A stretch of 9,640 nt of DNA from Bifidobacteriaceae bacterium. GTDB taxonomy: Bacteria > Actinomycetota > Actinomycetes > Actinomycetales > WQXJ01. The stretch is taken from assembly GCA_031279575.1 (NCBI GenBank), contig JAITIG010000148.1, positions 1-9,640 of the forward strand. The letters are read 5' to 3'. The notes beneath the pieces are model-generated. The model was not told where the DNA came from and did not search any database. It saw only the letters and a list, made by a program, of their open reading frames with translations. Shown here one piece after another: positions 1 to 6,757 of this stretch. The position numbers and the translations under genes were made by a program. Numbering within the stretch: the stretch's first letter is position 1; the number at the start of each line of letters is the position of its first letter.

Positions 1-1961
1 AGCACCGCCTCGCCGGCCGAGAGCTTGGCCGTGGCCGGCAGCAGCGGCCGGTAGTACAACTCCTCGTGCAGCGAGCGGACCTCGCGCCGGGTCTCGCGCC
101 AAGCCCGCTCCAAGGCGCCGTCCGCCCCCGGGGAGCCGGCCGCCCGCGACAGGCGGCGCCAATCGGCCGGGGCGGTGGGCATCAGGTGGGTGCGCTTCAA
201 ACGGTGCAACTGCAAACGGTGCTCCAAGACGCGCAGAAAGCGGTAGCACTGCGACAGGCGGGCGGCCGGGGCCCGGCCCACATAGCCCGCCGCGCACAAG
301 GCGTCCAAGGCCGGCAGCGTGCCCGCCACCCTGAGCGACTGGTCGCCCCGGCCGTGGACCAGTTGCAGCAGCTGGACGGAGAACTCGACATCGCGCAGGC
401 CGCCGGGGCCCAGCTTCAACTGGCGGTCCGCCTCGGCCGGCGGCACATGCTCCTCCACCCGGCGGCGCATCGCCTGGGCGTCCTCGACAAAGTTGGGCGA
501 CTCCACCGCCCCCCACACAAACGGCCGCGTGGCCTGGTAATAGGCCATCCCCAAGGCGGCGTCGCCGGCCGCCGGGCGGGCTTTGAGCAGGGCCTGGAAC
601 TCCCAGGTCTGGGCCCACTTCTTGTAATAGGCCAGATGCGAGGCCAAGGTCCGCACCAGCGGCCCGTTTTTGCCCTCCGGCCGCAAATTCGGGTCCACCT
701 GCCAAATCGGCGGCTCCAAAGCGGTCCCAAACACCACCCGCTGCAAAGCCCCCGCCAACTGGGCCGCCACCTCCAAAGCGCGGCCCTCGGCGATGCCGGC
801 GGCGGGCTCGGCGACATAGATCACATCGACATCGGAGACGTAATTCAACTCCCGGCCGCCCGTCTTGCCCATCGCGACAACCGCCAACCGGGCCTCCGCC
901 TGGCCCTCAACCTGGGCCCGGGCCACCGCCAAGGCCGCCTCCAGCACACCCGTCGCCAAATCCGCCAAAGCCATCCCGACCTGCGGAAACAGTTCCGCCG
1001 GGGTCTCGCAGGCCAAGTCCTGGGCGGCGATCCGCAACAGCAGCTCGCGGTAGGCCAGGCGCAGCGGCTCGGGCGCCCCGGTGGCGGCCACCGGCGCCAG
1101 GGCCGCCGGGTCGGCCCCCACCGCCCGCAGCAGGCGGGCGCGCAGCCAAGCCTGCTGGGGGGAGGCGGCGCCGCCGGGCGGGGGCGCGGCATCGCGCAGC
1201 AAATCCGGCTCGGCCAGGGCGGCCAAATGCTCCGGGTGGCGCACCAGGTGGTCCCCCAGCGCGGCCGAGCCGCCCACCACGGCGAGCAGCCGCTGGTAGG
1301 CCCGGGGCTCGGCGGCCAGGCCGGCCAAGGCGGCGCGGCCAGGGGGGCGGGCGGCGATGCGGGCCAGCGCCAGCAAAGCCAGGTCCGGGTCCGCCACGCT
1401 GCCCAGCCGCTCGATAGCGGGGGCGGCGCCGGCGGCGGCCAACTCGGCCAGCAAAGCCTCAGCCCGGGACGGGTCCTCCAAGCCGGTGCGGGCCAAAGCC
1501 GCCCGCACCGACCGCACGCGCCCGCCCGGCGCGCCCAGCGGGGCCGGCGGGGCCGACCCGCCTGGACCGGTTGGCCGGAGCGCCGCGCCCGGTCCGCGCG
1601 CCGCGCCGCCCGCTCCCGGCGCTTCCGGCGCCTCCGGCCCGGCCGGCGCTCCCGCCGCGCCCGGCGCTCCCCGCCCGGCCGGCGCTTCCGGCCCGGCCGG
1701 CGCTTCCGACCCGCCCGGCGCGCCCAGCGGGGCCGGCCCGCCTGGAGCGGTTGGCCGGAGCGCCGCGCCCGGTCCGCGCGCCGCGCCGCCCGCTCCCGGC
1801 CCGGCCGGCGCTTCCGGCCCGGCCGGCGCTCCCGCCGCGCCCGGCGCTTCCGGCCCGGCCGGCGCTTCCGGCGCTTCCGGCGCTTCCGACCCGGCCGGCG
1901 CTTCCGACGCTTCCGGCCCGGCCGGCGCTTCCGGCGCGCCCGCGGGGGTTGCCTCGGTCAC
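1..1961 (-). CDS. glnE: Glutamine synthetase adenylyltransferase/adenylyl-removing enzyme, C-terminal part off the left edge
   Basis: GlnE adds or removes AMP on a tyrosine of glutamine synthetase, tuning ammonia assimilation to nitrogen status. The window holds the first 653 codons; the frame runs open off the left edge, so the second catalytic domain is not visible. Residues about 153-360 match the family's N-terminal helical part, including GGSAALGDHLVRHPEHL. The first nucleotidyltransferase motif is MGKTGGRELNYVSDVDV at 364-380, with metal-binding D377 and D379. VDPNLRPEGKNGPLVRTL and GPGGLRDVEF (518-527) follow, the latter opening the helical domain behind the catalytic core. The GTG start at 1961-1959 overlaps the glnA stop by 4 nt (GTGA), implying translational coupling. 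Residues 1-148 are a repetitive Ala/Pro/Gly/Glu-rich stretch not expected in the family. In-frame GTGs at 1517 and 1508 sit exactly where homology begins and are alternative starts, but have no clear ribosome binding site. Identity is near certain; the start is not. Confidence 0.96.
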   Translation of the reverse strand, partial: MTEATPAGAPEAPAGPEASEAPAGSEAPEAPEAPAGPEAPGAAGAPAGPEAPAGPGAGGAARGPGAALRPTAPGGPAPLGAPGGSEAPAGPEAPAGRGAPGAAGAPAGPEAPEAPGAGGAARGPGAALRPTGPGGSAPPAPLGAPGGRVRSVRAALARTGLEDPSRAEALLAELAAAGAAPAIERLGSVADPDLALLALARIAARPPGRAALAGLAAEPRAYQRLLAVVGGSAALGDHLVRHPEHLAALAEPDLLRDAAPPPGGAASPQQAWLRARLLRAVGADPAALAPVAATGAPEPLRLAYRELLLRIAAQDLACETPAELFPQVGMALADLATGVLEAALAVARAQVEGQAEARLAVVAMGKTGGRELNYVSDVDVIYVAEPAAGIAEGRALEVAAQLAGALQRVVFGTALEPPIWQVDPNLRPEGKNGPLVRTLASHLAYYKKWAQTWEFQALLKARPAAGDAALGMAYYQATRPFVWGAVESPNFVEDAQAMRRRVEEHVPPAEADRQLKLGPGGLRDVEFSVQLLQLVHGRGDQSLRVAGTLPALDALCAAGYVGRAPAARLSQCYRFLRVLEHRLQLHRLKRTHLMPTAPADWRRLSRAAGSPGADGALERAWRETRREVRSLHEELYYRPLLPATAKLSAGEAV
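1522..1620. repeat. Direct repeat copy A (partner at 1711-1800)
   Basis: This 99-bp stretch recurs as 90 bp at 1711-1800. The two differ by one 9-bp in-frame indel near the low-coordinate end and one substitution (1567 c versus 1747 g, changing Gly to Ala in the glnE frame). The copies are offset by 180 bp downstream of the indel, which is 60 codons. It encodes a Gly/Ala/Pro/Arg stretch in GlnE containing ALRPT. Confidence 0.9.
1711..1800. repeat. Direct repeat copy B (partner at 1522-1620)
   Basis: Second copy of the duplication described at 1522-1620, shorter by 9 bp. The shared part from about 1748 to 1800 is identical base for base to 1568-1620. Confidence 0.9.
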
Positions 1962-3298
1962 AGGATGGGCAGGAAGCGCTCGAGCTCGTAGGCGGTCACC
2001 TGCGCCCGGTATTCCGCCCACTCCTGGCGCTTGTTGCGCAGCACAAACTCGAACACATGCTCGCCTAAAACCTCGGCCGCCAACTCCGAGGCGCCCATCA
2101 GGCGGGCGGCCTCGTCAAGCGAGCGGGGCAACGGCTCAATCCCCAGCGCCCGGCGCTCGGCGTCCGTCAACGACCAGACGTCGTCCTCCGCCTCGGCCGC
2201 CAACTCCATATTGGCCTCGATGCCGCTCAAACCGGCGCCCAAAATGATGGCGAAGGCCAAATACGGGTTGGTGGCCGAGTCCATCCCCCGGAACTCCACC
2301 CGGGCGGTCTGCGGCTTGCCCGGCTTGTACATGGGCACGCGCAGCAGGGCGGAACGGTTGTTGTGGCCCCAGCAAACATAATTCGGGGCCTCCGCGCCGC
2401 CCCACAAACGCTTGTAGGAATTCACAAACTGGTTTGTGATCAGGCTCATCTCCGGCGCGTAATGCAACACGCCGGCCATGAAGCTGCGGGCCGTCTGGGA
2501 CAGCTCGTATTGGGCGGAGGCGTCGAAGAAGGCGTTGCGGTCGCCCTCGAACAAAGAAAAATGGGTGTGCATGCCGCTGCCCGGATGCTGCGACATCGGC
2601 TTCGGCATGAAAGAGGCGAAAATCCCCTCCGCCAACGCCGCCTCCTTGACCACGCTGCGGAAGGTCATAATGTTGTCCGCCATGGTCAAAGCGTCCGCGT
2701 AGCGCAAGTCGATCTCGTTTTGGCCGGGGCCGGCCTCATGGTGCGAGAACTCGACCGAAATCCCCATCGACTCCAGCATCTCGATGGCGATGCGGCGGAA
2801 ATCGTTGGTGGCGCCCCGGGCGGTGTGGTCAAAATAACCGCCCTGGTCCAACGGCACCAGCGGGTTGGTGGAGCGACCCGTGCCGGACTTGAAGAGGTAG
2901 AACTCGATCTCCGGGTGGGTGTAGAAGGAGAAGCCCAAGTCGCCGGCCCGCTTCAGAGCGCGTTTGAGGACGTGCCTTGGATCGGCCGGGCTGGGCGTGC
3001 CGTCCGGGGTCATGATGTCGCAGAACATCCGGGCCGTGCCGTGCCGCTCGCCGTGCCAGGGCAGAAGTTGGAACGTGGTCGGGTCCGGCACGGCCACCAT
3101 ATCCGCCTCGTAAACCCGGGTGAAACCCTCGATCGCCGAGCCGTCGAAGCCAATGCCCTCCTGGAATGCCCCCTCCAGCTCGGCCGGCGCTATCGCCACA
3201 GACTTCAGAATCCCCAACACGTCCGTGAACCACAGCCTGATGAAGTGGATGTCCCGCTCCTCCATGGCCCTCAGAACGTATTCCTGCTGCCTGTCCAT
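1958..3298 (-). CDS. glnA: Glutamine synthetase, type I, GlnA2-like
   Basis: Makes glutamine from glutamate, ammonia and ATP in the cytoplasm, as a dodecamer in this family. The product is 446 residues. Visible landmarks: the beta-grasp segment GFDGSAIEGF (50-59); HPEIEFYLF with metal ligands E130 and E132; HHEAGPGQNEID with E188 and E195; SGMHTHFSLF with H244; the flap glutamate E303 in GAEAPNY; NRSALLRVP; and VEFRGMDSATNPYLAFA with E335 and R337. The region that carries the adenylylated Tyr in regulated enzymes (NLYDLPPEE) reads DDVWSLTDAE, with Trp at the apparent Tyr position, as in GlnA2-type enzymes. The ATG start has an AGAGGGA ribosome binding site (3311-3305). It overlaps glnE by 4 nt and matches the actinobacterial glnA2-glnE order. 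Whether it is the cell's main glutamine synthetase cannot be told here. Confidence 0.97.
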   Translation of the reverse strand: MDRQQEYVLRAMEERDIHFIRLWFTDVLGILKSVAIAPAELEGAFQEGIGFDGSAIEGFTRVYEADMVAVPDPTTFQLLPWHGERHGTARMFCDIMTPDGTPSPADPRHVLKRALKRAGDLGFSFYTHPEIEFYLFKSGTGRSTNPLVPLDQGGYFDHTARGATNDFRRIAIEMLESMGISVEFSHHEAGPGQNEIDLRYADALTMADNIMTFRSVVKEAALAEGIFASFMPKPMSQHPGSGMHTHFSLFEGDRNAFFDASAQYELSQTARSFMAGVLHYAPEMSLITNQFVNSYKRLWGGAEAPNYVCWGHNNRSALLRVPMYKPGKPQTARVEFRGMDSATNPYLAFAIILGAGLSGIEANMELAAEAEDDVWSLTDAERRALGIEPLPRSLDEAARLMGASELAAEVLGEHVFEFVLRNKRQEWAEYRAQVTAYELERFLPIL

Positions 3299-3352
3299 TC
3301 AAGCTCCCTCTTCCATCAGCTGCGGCTAACCTCCCCATGCTGCCATGCCCGT

Positions 3353-3368
3353 GTGTCCGCCAAGTTAC
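3353..3368 (-). promoter_or_regulatory. Possible GlnR-like box upstream of glnA
   Basis: Read on the minus strand this is GTAAC-TTGGCG-GACAC, close to the actinobacterial GlnR pattern GTnAC-n6-GnAAC with one departure in the second half. It lies 55 bp upstream of the glnA ATG. A single short match in GC-rich DNA is weak evidence, and no clear -35/-10 pair was found with it. Confidence 0.25.
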
Positions 3369-3409
3369 CTACCGCCCCCGCGCGTCCGCATTTGGGTCGC
3401 TTGGCCGCC

Positions 3410-3467
3410 GCCGCCCGCCCCAGGCGCCCGATGCCGCCCGCCCCAGGCGCCCGATGCCGCCCGCCCC
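3410..3467. repeat. 23-bp tandem repeat, 2.5 copies
   Basis: The unit gccgcccgccccaggcgcccgat (given here as positions 3410-3432) is repeated exactly at 3433-3455, and its first 12 bases again at 3456-3467. It lies in the 205-bp gap between panB and glnA. The period of 23 is not a multiple of 3, in keeping with non-coding DNA. No function is visible. Confidence 0.9.
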
Positions 3468-3477
3468 GGCCCACTTG

Positions 3478-3500
3478 CCCGGCTCCGCCCGGCAGCCGGG
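3478..3500 (-). terminator. Hairpin just after panB, possible terminator
   Basis: CCCGGCT (3478-3484) pairs perfectly with AGCCGGG (3494-3500) around a 9-nt loop, 3 nt past the panB stop. No run of U follows, so it could equally be an RNA-stabilising hairpin. Confidence 0.4.
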
Positions 3501-3503
3501 GGG

Positions 3504-4313
3504 CTAGAACGAGTGGCCGGCATCCGGATAAGAGCCATCCCGGACGGCATCGCCGTAGGCTAGGGCGGCCGCGCGCAGGGCGGCCCCGATCTCGCCGAAG
3601 CGCCGCGCAAAACTCGGCGCCCAATCCCCCATCCCGGCCATATCGGTCCACACCAAAACCTGCCCGTCGGTGGCCGCCCCAGCCCCGATCCCAATCGTCG
3701 GGATGGCCAGCAGGGCGCTGACCGAGGCCGCCAACTCGGCCGGCACCAACTCCAACACCAGGGCGAACGCGCCCGCCCGCTGGACCGCCAGGGCGTCTAG
3801 CCGCAAGGCCTCGGCGGCGGCATCGTCCCGGCCCTGGACCCGGTTGCCGCCCAGGGCGTTGACCGATTGCGGCGTGAAACCGAGGTGCGCCATGACGGGC
3901 ACGCCGGACTCGGCCAGCAGCTGGATTTGGGCCGCCACCCGCCGCCCGCCCTCCAGCTTGACGGCCTGCGCGCCCGCCTTGACCAGCTTGGCGGCCGATT
4001 CGAAGGCTTGGGCGGCAGACGCCTCATAAGTGCCAAACGGCAGGTCGGAGACCACCAGGGCGCGCTTGGCGGCCGAGGCCACCGCCCGGGTGGCGCGCAG
4101 GCAATCCTCCAGCGCGACCGGCAAGGTGGTCTCATAGCCCAGCACGGCGTTGCCCATCGAATCGCCCACCAGCAGCACGTCTGTGCCCGCCGCGTCGAAG
4201 ATCGCGGCTGTCGGCGCGTCATAGGCCGTCAGCATGGCGATCCTCTCACCCGCCCGCTTGGCCTGCGCCAAATGGTGGACGCGCACCTTCTTGACATCTC
4301 GCAGCTGTCCCAA
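3504..4313 (-). CDS. panB: 3-methyl-2-oxobutanoate (ketopantoate) hydroxymethyltransferase
   Basis: Transfers a hydroxymethyl group from methylene-tetrahydrofolate to 2-oxoisovalerate, the first committed step to pantothenate and CoA. The product is 269 residues, the normal family length, a TIM barrel. Visible motifs: LTAYDAPTAAIFDAAG (28-43); VGDSMGN with metal ligand D51; SDLPFGTYE with D90; KLEGG with K119 and E121; GFTPQS and ALGG; LVLELVP with the catalytic base E188; and IPTIGIGAG with DGQVLV. The start is a TTG at 4313-4311: it has AAGGGGGAG (4327-4319) 5 nt upstream, and no in-frame ATG lies nearby. A GTG at codon 10 is possible but lacks a binding site. An 88-bp gap separates it from the NadE-like gene. 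panD and panC are not in the window. Confidence 0.96.
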   Translation of the reverse strand: MGQLRDVKKVRVHHLAQAKRAGERIAMLTAYDAPTAAIFDAAGTDVLLVGDSMGNAVLGYETTLPVALEDCLRATRAVASAAKRALVVSDLPFGTYEASAAQAFESAAKLVKAGAQAVKLEGGRRVAAQIQLLAESGVPVMAHLGFTPQSVNALGGNRVQGRDDAAAEALRLDALAVQRAGAFALVLELVPAELAASVSALLAIPTIGIGAGAATDGQVLVWTDMAGMGDWAPSFARRFGEIGAALRAAALAYGDAVRDGSYPDAGHSF

Positions 4314-4382
4314 AGCCGCTCCCCCTTCGCTTGTCGAATCCCGCCGGCGCCCGGCTCACCAGGCCAGTGTGCCACGCCGCCG

Positions 4383-4407
4383 GCCTGCCCGGGGCGCCGG
4401 GTCAGGC
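4383..4407 (-). terminator. GC-rich hairpin over the stop codon of the NadE-like gene
   Basis: GCCTG+CCCGG (4383-4392) pairs with CCGGG+CAGGC (4397-4401 and 4403-4407) with one bulged base at 4402 and a 4-nt loop: ten base pairs. On the minus strand it covers the TGA at 4404-4402. There is no U run. It could end the trpD transcript before panB, but this is only structural inference. Confidence 0.35.
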
Positions 4408-5082
4408 GGCCCCGGCCGCGCGCCAGAGGCTCAAACCCTCGTGGTCCGGCTGGTCGGGGCTGAGCCTCAGCCCGGTGTGGTCCGCCACCAGCGCGCCGCC
4501 CTCCAACTGCCTCAAGACGGCATCGGGCGGGCGGGCGCCGGCCAGGCGCCAACCTGGCCCCACCCCTGCCCCCGCGACTTCAAGGCCAAACCGGCAACCG
4601 CGGGCCCGGAACACGGCGGCCGGGCCGCGACCCGCCAGCTCGGCGCCTTCTGGGGCCGCGAGCTCCCCGTCCACGCGGTGCTCGCCCCGCCACGGGGCGC
4701 CCAGCGGGTCCGGGCGCCCGGCGGTGTACTTCAGCCCCACCTTGGCCTGGTGCAGCAGGGCCGTCTGGAGTTGCGGCGCGCCCGCCTCCAGCCAGCCCCG
4801 GGTGCCCACCAGCAGGTAGCGCCCGCCCAGGGCGCGCCGGTCCGCCTCCAGCGCCAAGCGGGCCAGGGCGGCCTCGGTTTGGCGGGCCAATCGCTTCGCC
4901 TCGCCTGGCCCCAACCCAGCGGCTTCGGCCGGCCCCACCCCGCTCAAGGCGTGCAATGGGAACACCACCACCGCCGCCCCCAGTTGGGCGGCCGCCTCGG
5001 CTCGCTCAAGGATGCGCCCGGCGTTGGCCGCCACCGCCCCAGGCTCAGGCGCCAACCGAACCAGCCCAACAACCGCAGACAC
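4402..5082 (-). CDS. Shortened, probably inactive NadE-type glutaminase (nitrilase-fold) protein
   Basis: The 226-residue product resembles the N-terminal glutaminase domain of glutamine-dependent NAD+ synthetase: an opening beta strand, AAQLGAAVVVFPLHALSG (31-48), RYLLVGT (88-94), ALLHQAKVGLKYTAG (108-122), and RFGLEVAGAGVGPG (164-177). The expected catalytic positions appear lost: Glu of FPELALTGY is Leu43, the Lys of the YHKxxLPN region falls in YTAGR, and the Cys of ICEDLW falls in EVAGAG. The whole ATP-binding synthetase half is absent. The frame is intact with a GTG start at 5082 (in-frame TAG 12 nt upstream) and TGA at 4404. Its place next to panB and trpD fits a relic of a resident nadE. 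It may be a decaying gene, a pseudoenzyme with a binding role, or a divergent nitrilase relative. The alignment is by eye. Confidence 0.62.
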   Translation of the reverse strand: MSAVVGLVRLAPEPGAVAANAGRILERAEAAAQLGAAVVVFPLHALSGVGPAEAAGLGPGEAKRLARQTEAALARLALEADRRALGGRYLLVGTRGWLEAGAPQLQTALLHQAKVGLKYTAGRPDPLGAPWRGEHRVDGELAAPEGAELAGRGPAAVFRARGCRFGLEVAGAGVGPGWRLAGARPPDAVLRQLEGGALVADHTGLRLSPDQPDHEGLSLWRAAGAA

Positions 5083-5117
5083 CCATTCACCCTACCCGCC
5101 CGGCGCGGCCAGCCGGG

Positions 5118-6197
5118 CTAGCGGGTGGCGGCGACCCAGCGATCCAAAACTTGGGCGGCGCGGCCCTCGTCCAGGGCTGTCTCAGCCAAATCCAGGCCCG
5201 CCCGCAGCCGCTCCGCCAAAGAGCCCTCCGCCAAACCCGGCCGCTCCCCCGCCGCCACCAGCCCGGCCGCCGCGTTGAGCAGCACAGTCGCGCGCACCGG
5301 CCCCGGCTCCCCGTCCAAAACGCGGCGCGCGACCTTGGCGTTGTGGGCGGCATCGTGCCCCTGAAGGTCCTCCAGGGAGATCGGCGCCAGGCCCAGATCG
5401 GCCGCCGGGTCCAGCAGGCTGGCGACCACCCGGCCGCCGCGCGCCTCCCACACCTCCGCCGGGCCGATGGCGGCCAACTCGTCAAGGCCGTTGTCCCGGC
5501 CGCGAAAGACCAGGGCGTTGGCGCCGCGGGCGGCCAGCGTGCCCGCCATCAGCGGGGCCATGCGCCGGTCCGCGCAGCCGATGGCGCTGGCCCGGGGCCG
5601 GGCCGGGTTGGTCAGCGGCCCAAGGAAGTTGAAGACCGTGGCAATACCCAGCTCGCGGCGCGCCACAGCCGCGTGGCGCATCGCCGGGTGGAACCGCTGG
5701 GCAAACAAAAAAGCGATCCCCACCTGGTCAAACACCTCGCGGATGCGATCCGGGCCGAGGCTCAAGTTGACCCCCAGCGCCTCCAGCACGTCAGCGCTGC
5801 CAGATTTGGAGGAGGCCGCCCGGTTGCCGTGCTTGACCACCTTCGCGCCCGCGCCGGCGATCACCAAAGCGGCCATAGTTGAAATGTTGACCGTGAACGC
5901 CCTGTCGCCCCCGGTGCCCACAATGTCGATGGCCTCGCTCGGCAGGTCGATGCCGACCGAGTGGCCCAGCATCGCGTCCGCCAGGCCGGCCAGCTCCTCA
6001 ACCGTCTCGCCTTTGGCGCGCAGCGCCACCAGCAAGCCCGCCAACTGGACAGGCGAGGCGTTGCCGCTCATGACCTCGTCCATGGCCCAGGCCGCCTGGC
6101 GCCCGGTCAAATCCCGCCGGCCCAGCAAGGCGGTTATCAGATCGCGCCAGGCCGCGTCCGGCGGGGCGGGCGCCGGGCTGGCCGGGGGGGCGCTCAC
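5118..6197 (-). CDS. trpD: Anthranilate phosphoribosyltransferase
   Basis: Joins anthranilate to phosphoribosyl pyrophosphate in tryptophan synthesis. Starting at GTG 6197 the product is 359 residues, normal for TrpD. Visible: an N-terminal helical domain ([15 protein letters not shown], about 21-35); the PRPP loop GTGGD (94-98); [24 protein letters not shown] (122-136), which binds anthranilate and [14 protein letters not shown] (166-175); [17 protein letters not shown] (182-198); and the Mg-binding DE pair D239-E240. The start was chosen because GGAGGA (6211-6206) stands 8 nt before it, inside the last codons of the receiver gene, whose stop lies 4 nt upstream; the frame is open farther up to 6251, but that part is the receiver gene read in another frame. 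It begins with a short Ala/Pro-rich stretch (2-13). Other trp genes are absent, so it stands apart from a full trp operon. Confidence 0.97.
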   Translation of the reverse strand: MSAPPASPAPAPPDAAWRDLITALLGRRDLTGRQAAWAMDEVMSGNASPVQLAGLLVALRAKGETVEELAGLADAMLGHSVGIDLPSEAIDIVGTGGDRAFTVNISTMAALVIAGAGAKVVKHGNRAASSKSGSADVLEALGVNLSLGPDRIREVFDQVGIAFLFAQRFHPAMRHAAVARRELGIATVFNFLGPLTNPARPRASAIGCADRRMAPLMAGTLAARGANALVFRGRDNGLDELAAIGPAEVWEARGGRVVASLLDPAADLGLAPISLEDLQGHDAAHNAKVARRVLDGEPGPVRATVLLNAAAGLVAAGERPGLAEGSLAERLRAGLDLAETALDEGRAAQVLDRWVAATR

Positions 6198-6201
6198 GCT
6201 T

Positions 6202-6636
6202 TCAGTCCTCCGGCAAACCCATGAGCCGCGCCGCCTGGGACACCAGCTCAAACGGGTCGACCGGCTGGAGCAGGGCGGCGTCCGCCCCCGACCAAGCCGC
6301 CAACCAGGCGTCCTGCTGGCGGGCCAGCAGCAACAGCACCACCGGCTGCCAGGGGAGCTCGGCCCGCATTTGGCGGACCAGGCCCACCCCGCCCAGCTTG
6401 GCCGACTCGTTGTCTATCACTACCAGGTCATAGCGGTGCTCAAAGCAGTTGGCCATGGCCATCTGGTGGGTGGCCACCTCCGTCCACTCGATGGGCGTGC
6501 TCTGGGCGCCGATCACCTGGCCGATGGTGTCCCGCACCAGCCCCCTGAACGTCGCGTTGTCGCTGTAAAGCAGAATCGAGGCGGACGCGCCGGAGCGCGC
6601 GGCGGCTGGCGCTGGGCTGGCGGCTGAAACGGTCAT
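6202..6636 (-). CDS. Atypical receiver-domain (response-regulator-like) protein, no output domain
   Basis: The 144-residue product has a Ser/Ala/Pro-rich start (2-19) and one receiver-like domain: first strand ILLYSDN (21-27), a strand ending [10 protein letters not shown] with candidate phosphoacceptor D75, a [11 protein letters not shown] turn and helix (80-90), [20 protein letters not shown], and [10 protein letters not shown]. The usual acidic pair after the first strand is only D26 followed by Asn, and the conserved Lys/cis-Pro of the fifth strand appears as Gln-Pro, so normal phosphorylation chemistry is doubtful. From memory, similar small receivers with a QDAWLA motif sit near trpD in other actinobacteria. 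There is no DNA-binding or other output domain. The start is ATG 6636, with a TAGCAT box 7 nt ahead. The frame extends up to 6798 but through the repeat elements, so that extension is not credible. Function unknown. Confidence 0.8.
   Translation of the reverse strand: MTVSAASPAPAAARSGASASILLYSDNATFRGLVRDTIGQVIGAQSTPIEWTEVATHQMAMANCFEHRYDLVVIDNESAKLGGVGLVRQMRAELPWQPVVLLLLARQQDAWLAAWSGADAALLQPVDPFELVSQAARLMGLPED
6206..6211 (-). promoter_or_regulatory. Ribosome binding site that fixes the trpD start
   Basis: GGAGGA on the minus strand, 8 nt before GTG 6197. It overlaps the last codons (Pro-Glu-Asp-stop) of the receiver gene, so trpD is likely translated together with it. Confidence 0.85.
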
Positions 6637-6643
6637 GGGGTAA

Positions 6644-6649
6644 ATGCTA
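6644..6649 (-). promoter_or_regulatory. Candidate -10 box for a leaderless receiver/trpD transcript
   Basis: TAGCAT on the minus strand ends 7 nt before the ATG at 6636, with no good ribosome binding site between. This spacing would put transcription start on or next to the A of ATG, the arrangement of leaderless mRNAs common in actinobacteria. No convincing -35 box is visible. Confidence 0.45.
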
Positions 6650-6706
6650 CCCGCCGTCCCCGCCGGGCCCCGGATCGGGACCAATCGGCCGCCGGCCCCG
6701 GCCAAG

Positions 6707-6757
6707 CCACCCGAAATTGCCACCACCGGCTCGGGGGTGGCAATTAACGGTGTCCCC
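6707..6757. repeat. 51-bp hairpin element, copy 1
   Basis: Matches copy 2 (6835-6885) at 50 of 51 positions. The single difference, g at 6735 against t at 6863, makes one mismatch in the stem. Core: AATTGCCACCACCG, loop gct, then the complementary arm ending GGCAATT (6715-6745), flanked by CCACCCGA on the left and AACGGTGTCCCC on the right. Confidence 0.95.

Larger units (their letters stand above)
1518..1961 (-). repeat. Ala/Pro/Gly/Glu repeat region, probable N-terminal extension of GlnE
   Basis: Between the glnA stop and the conserved part of GlnE lie about 148 codons of simple sequence, read in the glnE frame. They consist almost only of Ala, Pro, Gly, Glu and Ser, in units such as E-A-P and A-G-P. 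On the plus strand this appears as runs of ggcgcttcc and ggcccggcc. All spacings seen are multiples of 3, and there is no stop in the frame. If translated, it would be a disordered acidic tail. If translation starts at GTG 1517, it is an untranslated repetitive spacer. Confidence 0.75.

Noticed and set aside
66..1991. 641-codon plus-strand open frame
   Set aside because: It is antisense to glnE; its product is Arg/Gln/Gly-rich with no domain, while the minus strand gives clear GlnE motifs throughout. Long antisense frames are expected at this GC content.
2363..3721. 452-codon plus-strand open frame over glnA
   Set aside because: Antisense shadow of glnA and the panB gap; no recognisable domain.
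4365..4380. TGGCAC on the minus strand before panB as a sigma-54 promoter
   Set aside because: The matching -12 element is missing at the required spacing, and sigma-54 is generally absent from actinobacteria.
6198..6251. trpD start at 6251
   Set aside because: Those codons are the receiver gene tail in another frame, and GTG 6197 has a strong GGAGGA at the right spacing.
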